NCBI RefSeq assembly: GCF_000765215.1
Contig: NZ_JPJE01000009.1
Location: 1 to 64,000 of the forward strand
From: Eubacterium sp. ER2
GTDB lineage: Bacteria > Bacillota > Clostridia > Lachnospirales > Lachnospiraceae
Direction: 5' to 3'
DNA length: 64,000 nucleotides
Shown here: positions 16,335 through 24,710 of the stretch, piece after piece
How positions within the stretch are numbered: the stretch's first letter is position 1
How the letters are laid out: each line of letters opens with the position of its first letter
Notes under the pieces: generated by a model
The model's input: only the letters and a program-made list of their open reading frames with translations
What the model was told of the DNA's origin: nothing
Database searches by the model: none
Position numbers and translations under genes: made by a program

Positions 16335-16568
16335 ATGAAAGTTATCATGGACGACAAAGAGTTCAAGGAATATCTCGAACATCAGCGTTCCAACATGGAA
16401 ATTGTTGAATTTATGGGACATGACGTGAAGGAGCGTATCGGCATCCTGTTTGACATGCTGACAATTACAGCGGGGATGAGCCGAGAATTTGCGTTCACGG
16501 CCAGCCAACTGGAGCAGTTGCTTGAAATGGCAAAAGAAGAGCGCCCACATATGCCCGGTAAGGCGTAG
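16335..16568 (+). CDS. Small early phage protein, function unknown
   Basis: 77 aa from the ATG preceded by AAGGAGGTGAGGACG. Predicted helical (MKVIMDDKEFKEYLEHQRSN...LEQLLEMAKEERP). No family recognised. Confidence 0.6.
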   Translation: MKVIMDDKEFKEYLEHQRSNMEIVEFMGHDVKERIGILFDMLTITAGMSREFAFTASQLEQLLEMAKEERPHMPGKA

Positions 16569-16616
16569 GCGCTTAGAAAATTAACCACTTACATTTTAGC
16601 AGAAAGGAAAAGAAAA

Positions 16617-17369
16617 GTGAAGAAGTTTGAGTTAACAAGTGAGTTTGTCACAAATATTTTTGGAATAAAATTGTTCCGCATCAAGGCTTTGGTGGAGTTT
16701 GGGGGCGTTGAAGTCGGAGAACTTGGCGGATACATAGAGAAAGAAGAGAACCTTGACCATGATGGTACTGCGTGGGTCTACGGCGATGCGAGGGTCTACG
16801 GCAATGCGGAGGTCTACGGCGATGCGAGGGTCTGCGGCAATGCGGAGGTCTACGGCGATGCGAGGGTCTGCGGCAATGCGAGGGTCTGCGGCGATGCGTG
16901 GGTCTCCGGCAATGCGTGGGTCTCCGGCAATGCGGAGGTCTGCGGCAATGCGTGGGTCTACGGCGATGCGAGGGTCTACGGCGATGCGAGGGTCTGCGGC
17001 AATGCGAGGGTCTGCGGCGATGCGTGGGTCTCCGGCAATGCGGAGGTCTGCGGCAATGCGTGGGTCTACGGCGATGCGAGGGTCTACGGCGATGCGAGGG
17101 TCTACGGCGATGCGGAGGTCTACGGCGATGCGTGGGTCTGCGGCGATGCGGATTACGTCTATGCACACGGTTTCGGTTCCGTTAATCGTACAACTACTTT
17201 CTTCCGGCTCAAGGACGGCGGAGTAGGAGTAAGATGTGGATGCTTTTATGGGACGCTGGGCCAGTTTCGGGAAAAAGTGCAGGAGACGCACGGAGATGGA
17301 AAACTGGCGCAGGAGTACCTGATGCTGGCGGATCTGATGGAATTAAGATTTACGAAGGAGGAAGGATAG
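16617..17369 (+). CDS. Left-handed beta-helix protein with 21 hexapeptide repeats
   Basis: 250 aa, GTG start after AGAAAGGAAAA. After an N-terminal cap (about 1-51) come 21 perfect-length hexapeptides of the form A-[W/R/E]-V-[Y/C/S]-G-[D/N] (about 52-177), then a C-terminal domain of about 70 residues with FFRLKDGGVGVRCGCFYG. Hexapeptide repeats build a left-handed beta-helix, three per turn, so about seven turns. Variation is confined to three of the six codons, and the DNA repeats are nearly identical, so copy number could change by slippage. A transferase active site is not visible. Function in the early region is unknown. Confidence 0.8.
   Translation: MKKFELTSEFVTNIFGIKLFRIKALVEFGGVEVGELGGYIEKEENLDHDGTAWVYGDARVYGNAEVYGDARVCGNAEVYGDARVCGNARVCGDAWVSGNAWVSGNAEVCGNAWVYGDARVYGDARVCGNARVCGDAWVSGNAEVCGNAWVYGDARVYGDARVYGDAEVYGDAWVCGDADYVYAHGFGSVNRTTTFFRLKDGGVGVRCGCFYGTLGQFREKVQETHGDGKLAQEYLMLADLMELRFTKEEG
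16771..17148 (+). repeat. 18-bp tandem repeat array (21 copies)
   Basis: Units of the form GCG-NGG/GAG-GTC-TNC-GGC-RAT run without gap inside the beta-helix gene. Because the unit is a multiple of three, all six frames stay open through it, giving spurious frames on both strands. Confidence 0.9.
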
Positions 17370-17370
17370 G

Positions 17371-17865
17371 ATGCGATTATACGAACTTGCAGAACAGTGG
17401 GATGCTGTTTTTAACATGATGGAGGACGGAGAGACAGATGAGCAGGTGATCCTTGACACTCTGGAGAGTATCGAAGGGGAGATTGAGGACAAGGCTGACA
17501 ACTATGCCAAGATAATCCGTAACCTGCAGGCCAGCGTTGATGCGCTGAAAGCGGAAGAGGAGCGGCTGTATCAGCGGCGCAAGTCTACCGAGAACCATAT
17601 CCAAAGGCTGAAGGACAACCTGCAGGCCAATTTGGAGTTCATCGGGAAGACCAAGTTTAAGACGGACCTATTCAGCTTTTCCGTGTCCAAGAATGGCGGG
17701 AAACAGCCGCTTTCTATTACGGACAACCTGGATGAAATCCCGGGCAAGTACCTGATACCCCAGCCGCCCAAGGTGAATAATGACGCTGTCCGGGAGCTCC
17801 TCAAAGAGAAGACCGTTGACTGGGCGCACCTGGAGCCCTATGGCCGGCACTTAAATATCCGGTAA
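17371..17865 (+). CDS. Gp157-like phage protein
   Basis: 164 aa. Long coiled coil at about residues 30-90 (EIEDKADNYAKIIRNLQASVDALKAEEERL) and a C-terminal part (FSFSVSKNGGK..., IPGKYLIPQPPKVNND) matching the Siphovirus Gp157 family. This family is usually found at the head of phage recombination/replication modules, as here. Molecular role is not settled. Confidence 0.82.
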   Translation: MRLYELAEQWDAVFNMMEDGETDEQVILDTLESIEGEIEDKADNYAKIIRNLQASVDALKAEEERLYQRRKSTENHIQRLKDNLQANLEFIGKTKFKTDLFSFSVSKNGGKQPLSITDNLDEIPGKYLIPQPPKVNNDAVRELLKEKTVDWAHLEPYGRHLNIR

Positions 17866-17871
17866 CCGCCT

Positions 17872-18063
17872 ATGGATGAGAAGAAAGCGCAGGGGATCGC
17901 GCCGTACCGGATGGGACAGCTTGTCAAGGCTGCCGGCAGCATAGCCGAGTAATTGACAAACGGGAAGTATATTTACAGCCCTACATACCATGAGTGTGAG
18001 ATCTGTCTGGAGCTGGTATTGGAAGCGGTCAAGAAATGTAAGAACGAGTACAGGAGGAAATAG
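17872..18063 (+). pseudogene. Small phage gene interrupted by an in-frame TAA
   Basis: One frame runs from ATG 17,872 to TAG 18,061-18,063 (63 codons) but has TAA at 17,950-17,952 (codon 27). First part: MDEKKAQGIAPYRMGQLVK; second part: IYSPTYHECEICLELVLEAVKKC. A TTG follows the stop directly (TAATTG), so two tiny coupled proteins are also possible, but a nonsense mutation is simpler. Confidence 0.55.
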
Positions 18064-18064
18064 G

Positions 18065-18655
18065 ATGTTTTTGAATAAGACCATGTTTAAGAAGTGGGTC
18101 AAATCGGCCTATCAGCATAACGGATTAGTAGTAGGCCGAGTTTACGGTGGACTGGTGCTGTCCGGTGCAAACTGGGTAACCTGGACACAGGATGGATACG
18201 TGCCTAACTGGCTGAAGGCGGCCATCATGGAGCATGTCGGAGAACTGCCGGGAGCCGGGAAGGTGTTCCGGGCGAAAAAGGATGAGGTGAGCCAGTACGA
18301 AGTGTCTGACAATCCTTATCTGAACCTGCCGGAGAGATGGAAGGAGGCAAAGGTGCCGTTTGTGGTCACACCGATCATCTATGATACCAGGTGGAAACAC
18401 TATAGGTTACTCCAGTGCAGGGATACAGGCGGGATCGTCCCTGTCCCAAGTGGCTGCTATGACATCATTGATGTTCGAGAGCTGGAAACAGACGGTCGTC
18501 CAATGGGACCGTCCGCACGGACAGACAGAGGAGATGTCCTGATCTGGAAGAACGAAAACGCTGCGTTGGCGGTATGTCGGGTCGATGTATCAGAGGCCGG
18601 GCTGCCCGTCCTGGAGGTCCTTGCAGGCCTGGAGTACGAGGAGGTGCCGATGTAA
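18065..18655 (+). CDS. Conserved-looking phage protein, function unknown
   Basis: 196 aa, CAGGAGGAAATAGG before the ATG. Globular, no membrane segment, no motif I recognise (start MFLNKTMFKKWVKSAYQHNG). Its stop overlaps the next gene's ATG (TAATG), so it is part of the replication/recombination operon. Confidence 0.65.
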   Translation: MFLNKTMFKKWVKSAYQHNGLVVGRVYGGLVLSGANWVTWTQDGYVPNWLKAAIMEHVGELPGAGKVFRAKKDEVSQYEVSDNPYLNLPERWKEAKVPFVVTPIIYDTRWKHYRLLQCRDTGGIVPVPSGCYDIIDVRELETDGRPMGPSARTDRGDVLIWKNENAALAVCRVDVSEAGLPVLEVLAGLEYEEVPM

Positions 18656-19335
18656 TGGGAGTACCAGTACTTATCATCGGGAAATCCGGGTCCGGGAAGA
18701 GCCGGAGCATGAAGTCCTGCGTGGGAAAGGATTTTGGTGTGATCCGGGTTCTAAATAAGCCGCTTCCCTTCCGGGGGAAGCTCCCGGGAAATGTCTGCAG
18801 TGACTACGGAAAGATCAAGGCAGCCATCAAGAGTAAGCAGTGGCCGAAGTCTATCGTGATCGATGACGCAGGCTACCTGATCACGGGGCAGTTCATGGAC
18901 GGCCACAGTACTACTGGGAAAGGAAATGCGGTCTTTGGGCTGTATAACCAGCTGGCAGATGACTTCTACCGTCTGGTCCAGTCTGTTGCCGAAGCGCCGG
19001 AGGACAGGATCGTCTACATTATGATGCATGAGGATACCAATGAGTTTGGAGACATCAAACCCAAGACCATAGGGAAACTCCTGGACGAAAAGGTCTGCCT
19101 GGAGGGAATGTTTACGGTTGTACTCCGGGCGGTAAAAGGAGAGCGGTATGTATTTGTTACCCAGTCCAGGGACGGGGCGGTGAGCAAGTCGCCGGATGAC
19201 ATGTTTCCGGAAATTGAAATTGACAATGATCTCCTGTACGTGGACAACACGATCCGGGAGTATTACGGGATTGAAAACCCGAAAAACAAAGAAAGCGAGG
19301 AAAAAGTAAATGATAACAAAACCACAGGGATATGA
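18655..19335 (+). CDS. Phage AAA/RecA-like ATPase
   Basis: 226 aa. Walker A IGKSGSGKSRSM near residue 8 and Walker B IVIDDAGYL near 62. It resembles the phage nucleotide-binding ATPases found just before an SSB-like gene and thought to act in replication or single-strand annealing. Start set by the TAATG overlap with the previous gene. It overlaps the SSB-like gene by 26 bases. Confidence 0.82.
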   Translation: MGVPVLIIGKSGSGKSRSMKSCVGKDFGVIRVLNKPLPFRGKLPGNVCSDYGKIKAAIKSKQWPKSIVIDDAGYLITGQFMDGHSTTGKGNAVFGLYNQLADDFYRLVQSVAEAPEDRIVYIMMHEDTNEFGDIKPKTIGKLLDEKVCLEGMFTVVLRAVKGERYVFVTQSRDGAVSKSPDDMFPEIEIDNDLLYVDNTIREYYGIENPKNKESEEKVNDNKTTGI

Positions 19336-19912
19336 TGAGGCACCGGCCTATACCGGTGAATTTATGCAGCTGCCGGCAGGACTCTATGTATGTGAGATCC
19401 TGGGGGTAAAGCAGGAAGAGTATAACGGCCATGACCGTTTTGTCATGCAGTTTGACATTGCGGACGGAGAGCACAAAGGATTTTACCAGAAACAGTATAA
19501 TGCGGAAAAGGCGACCAACCAGAACGCCAAGTATAAGGGCGTTCACAGGCAGTACATGGACAGCAACAGCCTTCCATTCTTTAAGGGGCTGATGACCAGC
19601 GTGGAGCGTTCCAATCAGGGCTTTCACTTCCCGTGGGGAACCCAGGGGAATGAGAAGACACTTGTGGGAAAGAAATTCGGAGCCGTTATGGGCCGTGAGG
19701 AATTTCTGACCGCGGACGGAGAGAAGCGCATGGCTACAAAGATCGTGCAGATCCGCAGCATTGACGGCCTGAAGGATGCCAAAGTACCAGAGGACAAGCT
19801 GCTGGATGATGTACCTGCAGCAAGCGCACCAGCACCACAGCAGGGCGCGGCAAGCGAGGACGGATTTATGAATATTCCGGACGGTATCGATGAAGAGCTA
19901 CCATTTATGTAA
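19310..19912 (+). CDS. Single-strand-binding-like protein (DUF669 type)
   Basis: 200 aa. The body has an OB-like pattern (LPAGLYVCEILGVKQEEYNG... FVMQFDIADGEHKGFY). The end is a flexible Ala/Pro-rich linker and the acidic tip DGIDEELPFM, which copies the DDDIPF tail that SSB proteins use to recruit partners. Lies between ATPase and primase genes and overlaps both. Confidence 0.78.
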   Translation: MITKPQGYDEAPAYTGEFMQLPAGLYVCEILGVKQEEYNGHDRFVMQFDIADGEHKGFYQKQYNAEKATNQNAKYKGVHRQYMDSNSLPFFKGLMTSVERSNQGFHFPWGTQGNEKTLVGKKFGAVMGREEFLTADGEKRMATKIVQIRSIDGLKDAKVPEDKLLDDVPAASAPAPQQGAASEDGFMNIPDGIDEELPFM

Positions 19913-20483
19913 GGAAGACTATGAGGAAGTAAAGCAGAGACTGAGCATGAGGCAGGTGGCGGAACACTATGGCCGCAAAGTCAAGCGGGATGGGACCTGC
20001 CTCTGCCCCTTCCATAACGACACACATCCAAGCATGAAGATTTATCCGGATGACAAAGGATTCTATTGCTGGGTGTGTCAGAAGGGAGGGGATGTGATCA
20101 AGTTTGTGGCTCTTCTGTATGGGCTGAAAAACGAGGAAGCCTGTAAGCGTCTGATTGACGATTTTTCGCTTCCTATCCATATTAGTGACCTTACCTATAA
20201 GGAAAAGCGGGAGCGGCAGAAGCAGCGGGAACGTGAAAAGGAGCTGAGAAGGTTCCGGGAGGATGCCTACTCTGTCCTGAAAGGATACTGGCTCCTGCTG
20301 ACAGAAGCGACGCTTGATTGCATGGACTGGCATTTTGAGGAGGCCCTGCAGGAGCTTCCTGTTGTAGAGTACCGTCTGCAGTGCTTACGGGAATGTCCCG
20401 AGGAATATTTTGCAGACAGAGAGGCGGTGAGACGGCTTGGAGAAATCCAGAGACGAATTGCTGGATGGTATGACAGACCTTAG
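19890..20483 (+). CDS. Primase-type CHC2 zinc-finger protein
   Basis: 197 aa. A CHC2 zinc finger (CLCPFHNDTHPSM ... FYCWVCQKGGDVIKF, residues about 36-72) as at the N-terminus of DnaG primases. A charged helical tail follows, with no TOPRIM catalytic domain, so polymerisation must be done by a partner, probably the next gene. Confidence 0.85.
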   Translation: MKSYHLCKEDYEEVKQRLSMRQVAEHYGRKVKRDGTCLCPFHNDTHPSMKIYPDDKGFYCWVCQKGGDVIKFVALLYGLKNEEACKRLIDDFSLPIHISDLTYKEKRERQKQREREKELRRFREDAYSVLKGYWLLLTEATLDCMDWHFEEALQELPVVEYRLQCLRECPEEYFADREAVRRLGEIQRRIAGWYDRP

Positions 20484-22350
20484 CCTGGCGGAGCCATTCC
20501 CGGATGAGGTCTTTTATAAAATATTTGAGATTGAGGATCACGTGGAGCGCACGCAGTTTGTGGAGGCGCTGAAAAATAAGGCCAGAGAGATGGGCCGGGC
20601 GAAAGAGTTTACCAACGTGCTGAAATCCTTTTTTGTAGATTACCAGCAGCGGATGATGGAGCATGGAAATACAACTCAGTTCACAGGGCAGCCAGAAGAG
20701 CTCCAGTGTGGGGCCTGGCGTGCCACGGATCTGGGCGTGACTATGCAGAAGTTTGATGGACGTGGGATGCCCGTGCAGATTACAGCCTGTATGCACCCGA
20801 TCCTTCCCATTGAGATCCTCAAAAACGTGGATACGGGAGAGGAAAGGGTAAAGATTGCCTATTTTAAATACGGCGCCTGGAACCAGGTAACGGTCAACCG
20901 GGAAGTGTGTGCGGATCACACCAGCATCGTGAAGGTACTGAGTAAGATCGGCATTGATGTGACCAGTGAGAATGCAAAATTCCTGGTGCGGTACATAAAT
21001 GACTGCATCGGCATGAACCCGGCCAAGCTGGAACCGAAGCGTTCCATCAACCGGCTGGGCTGGTGCGGGGCAGAGTTTATGCCCTATGCGGACGATATCG
21101 TCTATGACGGGGACAAGGAGTATGATCCCATCTTCCGAAATATCCGTGAGAGCGGGAGTTTTGCCGTCTGGAAGGAGCACTGTGCCGGCCTGCGGAAAAA
21201 CAAGATCAACCGGCTGGCCTTTGCCGCCAGCTTTGGCAGCGCACTGATCGAACCACTTCGAATTCTGCCATTTGTGTTCCATGTATGGAGCGGAGAGTCC
21301 GGGACAGGAAAGACAGTGGCCATCATGGCAGCTATGTCTATCTGGGGCAATCCGAAGATGGGCGGGCTGGTGAAGACTATGAACACTACCAAGGTGGGGA
21401 TCATGCGCACGTCTGCCTTCCTTTATTCATTGCCCTACGCGGGAGACGAGCTGCAGACCATGAAGGATAAATGGACCACCAATTTTGACCAGCTGATCTA
21501 CCAGATCACAGAAGGAATTGACCGGGGCCGGGGCCGGGCATCCGGCGGCGTGGAGGAGACAAAGACCTGGCATAACAGCTACTTGTTTACCGGGGAGGAA
21601 CCTATCACAAAGTCCAACAGCCGGGCTGGTTCCAAGAACCGTGTCATAGAGATTGAGGTGGAGGAGAAACTCATTGAGGATGGTAATTATACCGTTTCCC
21701 TGCTGACAGAGAATTACGGACATGTCGGGAAGAAACTGGTGACGTATCTGCAGGGGGCGGATGAGGGACAACTTAGAGAAGAGTATAAGAAATACTTTGA
21801 TGCCATGTGTAAGCTGGATACCACGGAAAAACAGGCAATGGCCATGTCCTGCATCATGGTGGCGGACCATATACTTGTGGATCAGATCTTTACGGATGAG
21901 GAACCTCTCCAGGTGAATGATGTGAAAGGATATCTGCGCAGCGCAAAAGAGGTGGATGTCTCGGAACGATCCTACCAGATGGTATTGAACTGGATTGCAA
22001 AGAACCCGATCCGCTTCCAGAACCCGAATGGTGATGACCAGATCAACAAGGGAGAGGTATGGGGCCGGATCGATGCCGATGATGACCACCCGGAAATCCC
22101 TCCGGTGGCCGTGATCAATAAAGATGTGCTGTGTGACTTCCTGGAAAAGAGCGGATACGATTATGCGGCGGTGAGCAAGAAGTGGGCGGCCAAGGACCGC
22201 CTGGTGAAAAACTCACAAGGGAAATTTGTCCACCAGACCAGGGTATACGGTATGAAGGCAAGCTATATCAAGCTGCGGATGGAGCCGGAGACAGACGGGG
22301 AAGGCTTCATGGACCTGGAAGATACGGAAGTGAAACTTCCATTTGAGTAA
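20437..22350 (+). CDS. DUF927-type phage replicative helicase
   Basis: 637 aa. Walker A WSGESGTGKTVAIMAAMSIWG near residue 285 and Walker B SLPYAGDELQ near 330, in the arrangement of DUF927 (phage/plasmid superfamily 3-like helicases). The start is uncertain: TTG at 20,437 overlaps the primase gene by 47 bases, while ATG at 20,470 gives 626 aa. Iterons follow at once, so this helicase and the CHC2 protein probably initiate there. Confidence 0.85.
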   Translation: MEKSRDELLDGMTDLSLAEPFPDEVFYKIFEIEDHVERTQFVEALKNKAREMGRAKEFTNVLKSFFVDYQQRMMEHGNTTQFTGQPEELQCGAWRATDLGVTMQKFDGRGMPVQITACMHPILPIEILKNVDTGEERVKIAYFKYGAWNQVTVNREVCADHTSIVKVLSKIGIDVTSENAKFLVRYINDCIGMNPAKLEPKRSINRLGWCGAEFMPYADDIVYDGDKEYDPIFRNIRESGSFAVWKEHCAGLRKNKINRLAFAASFGSALIEPLRILPFVFHVWSGESGTGKTVAIMAAMSIWGNPKMGGLVKTMNTTKVGIMRTSAFLYSLPYAGDELQTMKDKWTTNFDQLIYQITEGIDRGRGRASGGVEETKTWHNSYLFTGEEPITKSNSRAGSKNRVIEIEVEEKLIEDGNYTVSLLTENYGHVGKKLVTYLQGADEGQLREEYKKYFDAMCKLDTTEKQAMAMSCIMVADHILVDQIFTDEEPLQVNDVKGYLRSAKEVDVSERSYQMVLNWIAKNPIRFQNPNGDDQINKGEVWGRIDADDDHPEIPPVAVINKDVLCDFLEKSGYDYAAVSKKWAAKDRLVKNSQGKFVHQTRVYGMKASYIKLRMEPETDGEGFMDLEDTEVKLPFE

Positions 22351-22352
22351 AT

Positions 22353-22638
22353 GTCTTACCTCTCAAAAAATGGTAAGACAAAAGGTAAGACAAAGAAATG
22401 GCTTAAAATGGGGCTTTATTATATATTGTCTTACCATCTTACCTGTCTTACCAGTAAACATACATATATAGATTGCAACATATTTGCTGAAAAATATGTT
22501 AACTATTAAAAATGTTACTAAAATATTTGATTGTTTGGACGGTTTTTTGGTAAGAAGGTAAGACACCGCATATTTACTGGCTTTGCAGGCATTTTTCTGG
22601 TAAGAACCGGGTAAGCCAAAACGGGAAAATGGTAAGAC
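22353..22638. promoter_or_regulatory. Iteron-rich region, candidate phage replication origin
   Basis: About 310 non-coding bases between helicase and resolvase genes. The octamer GGTAAGAC or a one- or two-base variant occurs 11 times: inverse at 22,353, 22,428, 22,436 and 22,445; direct at 22,372, 22,384, 22,549, 22,557, 22,599, 22,610 and 22,631. An AT-rich core (about 22,453-22,548) lies between the inverse and direct groups. Iterons around an AT-rich stretch beside replication genes fit an origin; the last copies also lie just before the resolvase gene and could repress it. Confidence 0.7.
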
Positions 22639-22659
22639 ATATGAAAGTGAGGAAAAAAA

Positions 22660-23076
22660 GTGAGTAATAAAAGTAATGGCACCGCCTTTGAGCGGGAATG
22701 GGCGCAGATGCTTGCGGATCACGGTTTCTGGGCTCACTGCCTGAAGGATAACGCAAACGGGCAGCCTTTTGATGTGATTGCAGCCAGAAACGGAATAGCC
22801 TATGTATTCGACTGTAAGGAGTGTGCCAGTGGTCGCTTCCAGCTCAGCCGGATCGAGGAAAATCAGAAGAACGCAATGACGCTCTGGAGCGAGACAGGGA
22901 ACACGATGGGCATGTTTGTACTGAAGTTTGAGGAATTGATTGTCCTGGTTCCATGCAGGATGATGCAGATCCTGCAGAAGGACGGAAAGTCCAGCATCAA
23001 TAAGGTGGAGGCCTACCGGATCGGACGGACAGCAGCGCACTGGTTTGAGTGTCGGGACCGGCTGGATAAGAGGTGA
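22660..23076 (+). CDS. PD-(D/E)XK nuclease, Holliday-junction-resolvase-like
   Basis: 138 aa, GTG start after GTGAGGAAAA. The nuclease signature is clear: GTAFEREWAQML near residue 7, then PFDVIAARNGIAYVFDCKEC with the catalytic Asp and DxK (about 38-58). This matches RecU/Hjc-like resolvases encoded by phages next to their helicases. Confidence 0.8.
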   Translation: MSNKSNGTAFEREWAQMLADHGFWAHCLKDNANGQPFDVIAARNGIAYVFDCKECASGRFQLSRIEENQKNAMTLWSETGNTMGMFVLKFEELIVLVPCRMMQILQKDGKSSINKVEAYRIGRTAAHWFECRDRLDKR

Positions 23077-23080
23077 GAGG

Positions 23081-24484
23081 ATGCAGGTCACGATAAGTAA
23101 TGAGATATATGTGCAGGACCCGGTGCCGGAGCTGGTGCGATGGGCCAGGGAGAACCTGGTGATCCCTAATCCGGAATACAGCAAGAAGCAGCGGATGGGT
23201 CTGTGGACAGGAAACACTGAGGAAGTCCTGTATCTCTACTATGTGGATGGTAATGTGCTGGCGCTCCCCTGCGGGACCGGGAAACAGATACGGGAGTATA
23301 TCCTGCGGGAGGATACGAAGATCCGGCAGGACCTGGCTGACAACGGGAAGATTTCCCTTCCTGGGATCGTTCCTCTGTATGATTATCAGACCCTTGCTGT
23401 AAATGCAATGCAAAAGGCCGGCTGTGGCATCCTCCAGAGTCCCTGTGGCTCCGGGAAGACGCAGATGGGGATTGCTCTGGCGGCCAGGCTGCATAGGAAG
23501 ACACTCTGGCTGACCCACACAGCGGACCTTTTAAATCAGTCCTATGACAGGGCAAAGCAGTATTACCCCGAGGAGATCCTGGGAAAGATTACGGCGGGGA
23601 AGGTGCAGATTGGCAGCCACATGACATTTGCCACGGTCCAGACACTCTCAAAGCTGGATCTGCAGAAATACAAATATACCTGGGATGTGGTGATCGTGGA
23701 TGAGTGCCACCGGGTATCCGGGACGCCGGCCAGCATGAAGATGTTTTACAGGACTGTGAGTAGCTTGGCCGCTAGGTACAAGTATGGGCTGTCCGCTACA
23801 GTTCACCGTTCTGATGGGCTTATCCGGAGCACGTTTGCGGTGCTGGGTGATGTCCAGTATCAGGTGCCGGATGAGGCGGTGGCAGAGAAGACAATGAAAG
23901 TGAAGGTACTGGAGCGCCGGACTGGCGTAAAGATCAGCCGGGCCTGTCTGGATACGGACGGGACACTGGTCTATAGCAAACTGATGGAGCATCTGACGTG
24001 GAACACGGCAAGGGATGATGTAATACTGGAAGATCTGGTAAAAAACCAGGACCATTGCAATCTGATCCTTTCCGACCGTCTCCTGCATCTGCAGCGACTC
24101 ATGGCTGTTATGCCGGTGGAAATCCGAAAATATGCAGTGATGATTGACGGAAAAATGACATCTAAAAAGGGAAAAGCGGAGAGGGTGCAGGCTATTGAGG
24201 ATATGAAGTCCGGAAAGAAGAGATACCTTTTCGCATCTTTCAATCTGGCGAAAGAGGGATTGGACATTCCCCGGCTGGACCGCCTATATCTGACTACACC
24301 AAAAAAGGATTATGCGGTAGTGACGCAGAGTATTGGCCGCATTGCCCGTGTGGCGCAGGGAAAGACTGACGCTATCTGCTATGACTATGTGGATGATATC
24401 CAGTTTTGTGAGAACCAGTGGAAGCGGAGGAAGACCAGTTACCGGAAAGCGGGGTGCAGGATCGTTGAATGGGACGGAGATTGA
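23081..24484 (+). CDS. Superfamily 2 DNA helicase
   Basis: 467 aa. Motif I SPCGSGKTQMGIALAA (near 127), motif II VIVDECHRVSG (near 204), motif III LSATVHRSDGL (near 240), motif VI QSIGRIARVAQGK (near 415). Start at the ATG after GAGAGG; the stop of the resolvase is four bases upstream. Phages often carry such a helicase beside a resolvase for replication or recombination. Confidence 0.9.
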   Translation: MQVTISNEIYVQDPVPELVRWARENLVIPNPEYSKKQRMGLWTGNTEEVLYLYYVDGNVLALPCGTGKQIREYILREDTKIRQDLADNGKISLPGIVPLYDYQTLAVNAMQKAGCGILQSPCGSGKTQMGIALAARLHRKTLWLTHTADLLNQSYDRAKQYYPEEILGKITAGKVQIGSHMTFATVQTLSKLDLQKYKYTWDVVIVDECHRVSGTPASMKMFYRTVSSLAARYKYGLSATVHRSDGLIRSTFAVLGDVQYQVPDEAVAEKTMKVKVLERRTGVKISRACLDTDGTLVYSKLMEHLTWNTARDDVILEDLVKNQDHCNLILSDRLLHLQRLMAVMPVEIRKYAVMIDGKMTSKKGKAERVQAIEDMKSGKKRYLFASFNLAKEGLDIPRLDRLYLTTPKKDYAVVTQSIGRIARVAQGKTDAICYDYVDDIQFCENQWKRRKTSYRKAGCRIVEWDGD

Positions 24485-24710
24485 CCGGCAGGTGACAGCG
24501 GTCTATAACGACTGTTGGAAGATCTATCGGGAATATACAAAGACACATGACATGAGTCAGTACAATCGAAGGATTGTAGAGCTGAAAGCAAAGTACCCGC
24601 AAATGCAGCGGTTTGTGATTGATATCCTCTGGGCATTCGTCCCAGTGGTCAATTCGCTTCATGCGGAGTACATGATGCAGAAAGGAGGAGAAGGAGTACG
24701 AAAACAATAG
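24465..24710 (+). CDS. Small phage protein, function unknown
   Basis: About 81 aa. The start is uncertain: TTG at 24,465, overlapping the helicase end, or GTG at 24,492. The body is helical (VTAVYNDCWKIYREYTKTHDM). Its stop overlaps the next gene. Confidence 0.5.
   Translation: MNGTEIDRQVTAVYNDCWKIYREYTKTHDMSQYNRRIVELKAKYPQMQRFVIDILWAFVPVVNSLHAEYMMQKGGEGVRKQ

Noticed and set aside
16771-17148. CRISPR-like array
   Set aside because: The units are contiguous with no unique spacers and lie within a reading frame; no cas genes are present.
16632-17291. Long open frames on the minus strand and in the two other plus frames across the hexapeptide gene
   Set aside because: They exist only because the 18-bp unit keeps every frame open; their products are simple repeats and lack ribosome sites. 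The frame with proper caps at both ends is the real one.
22353-22391. Hairpin GTCTTACC/GGTAAGAC as a terminator of the helicase gene
   Set aside because: No T-run follows, and the arms are two of eleven copies of the iteron.
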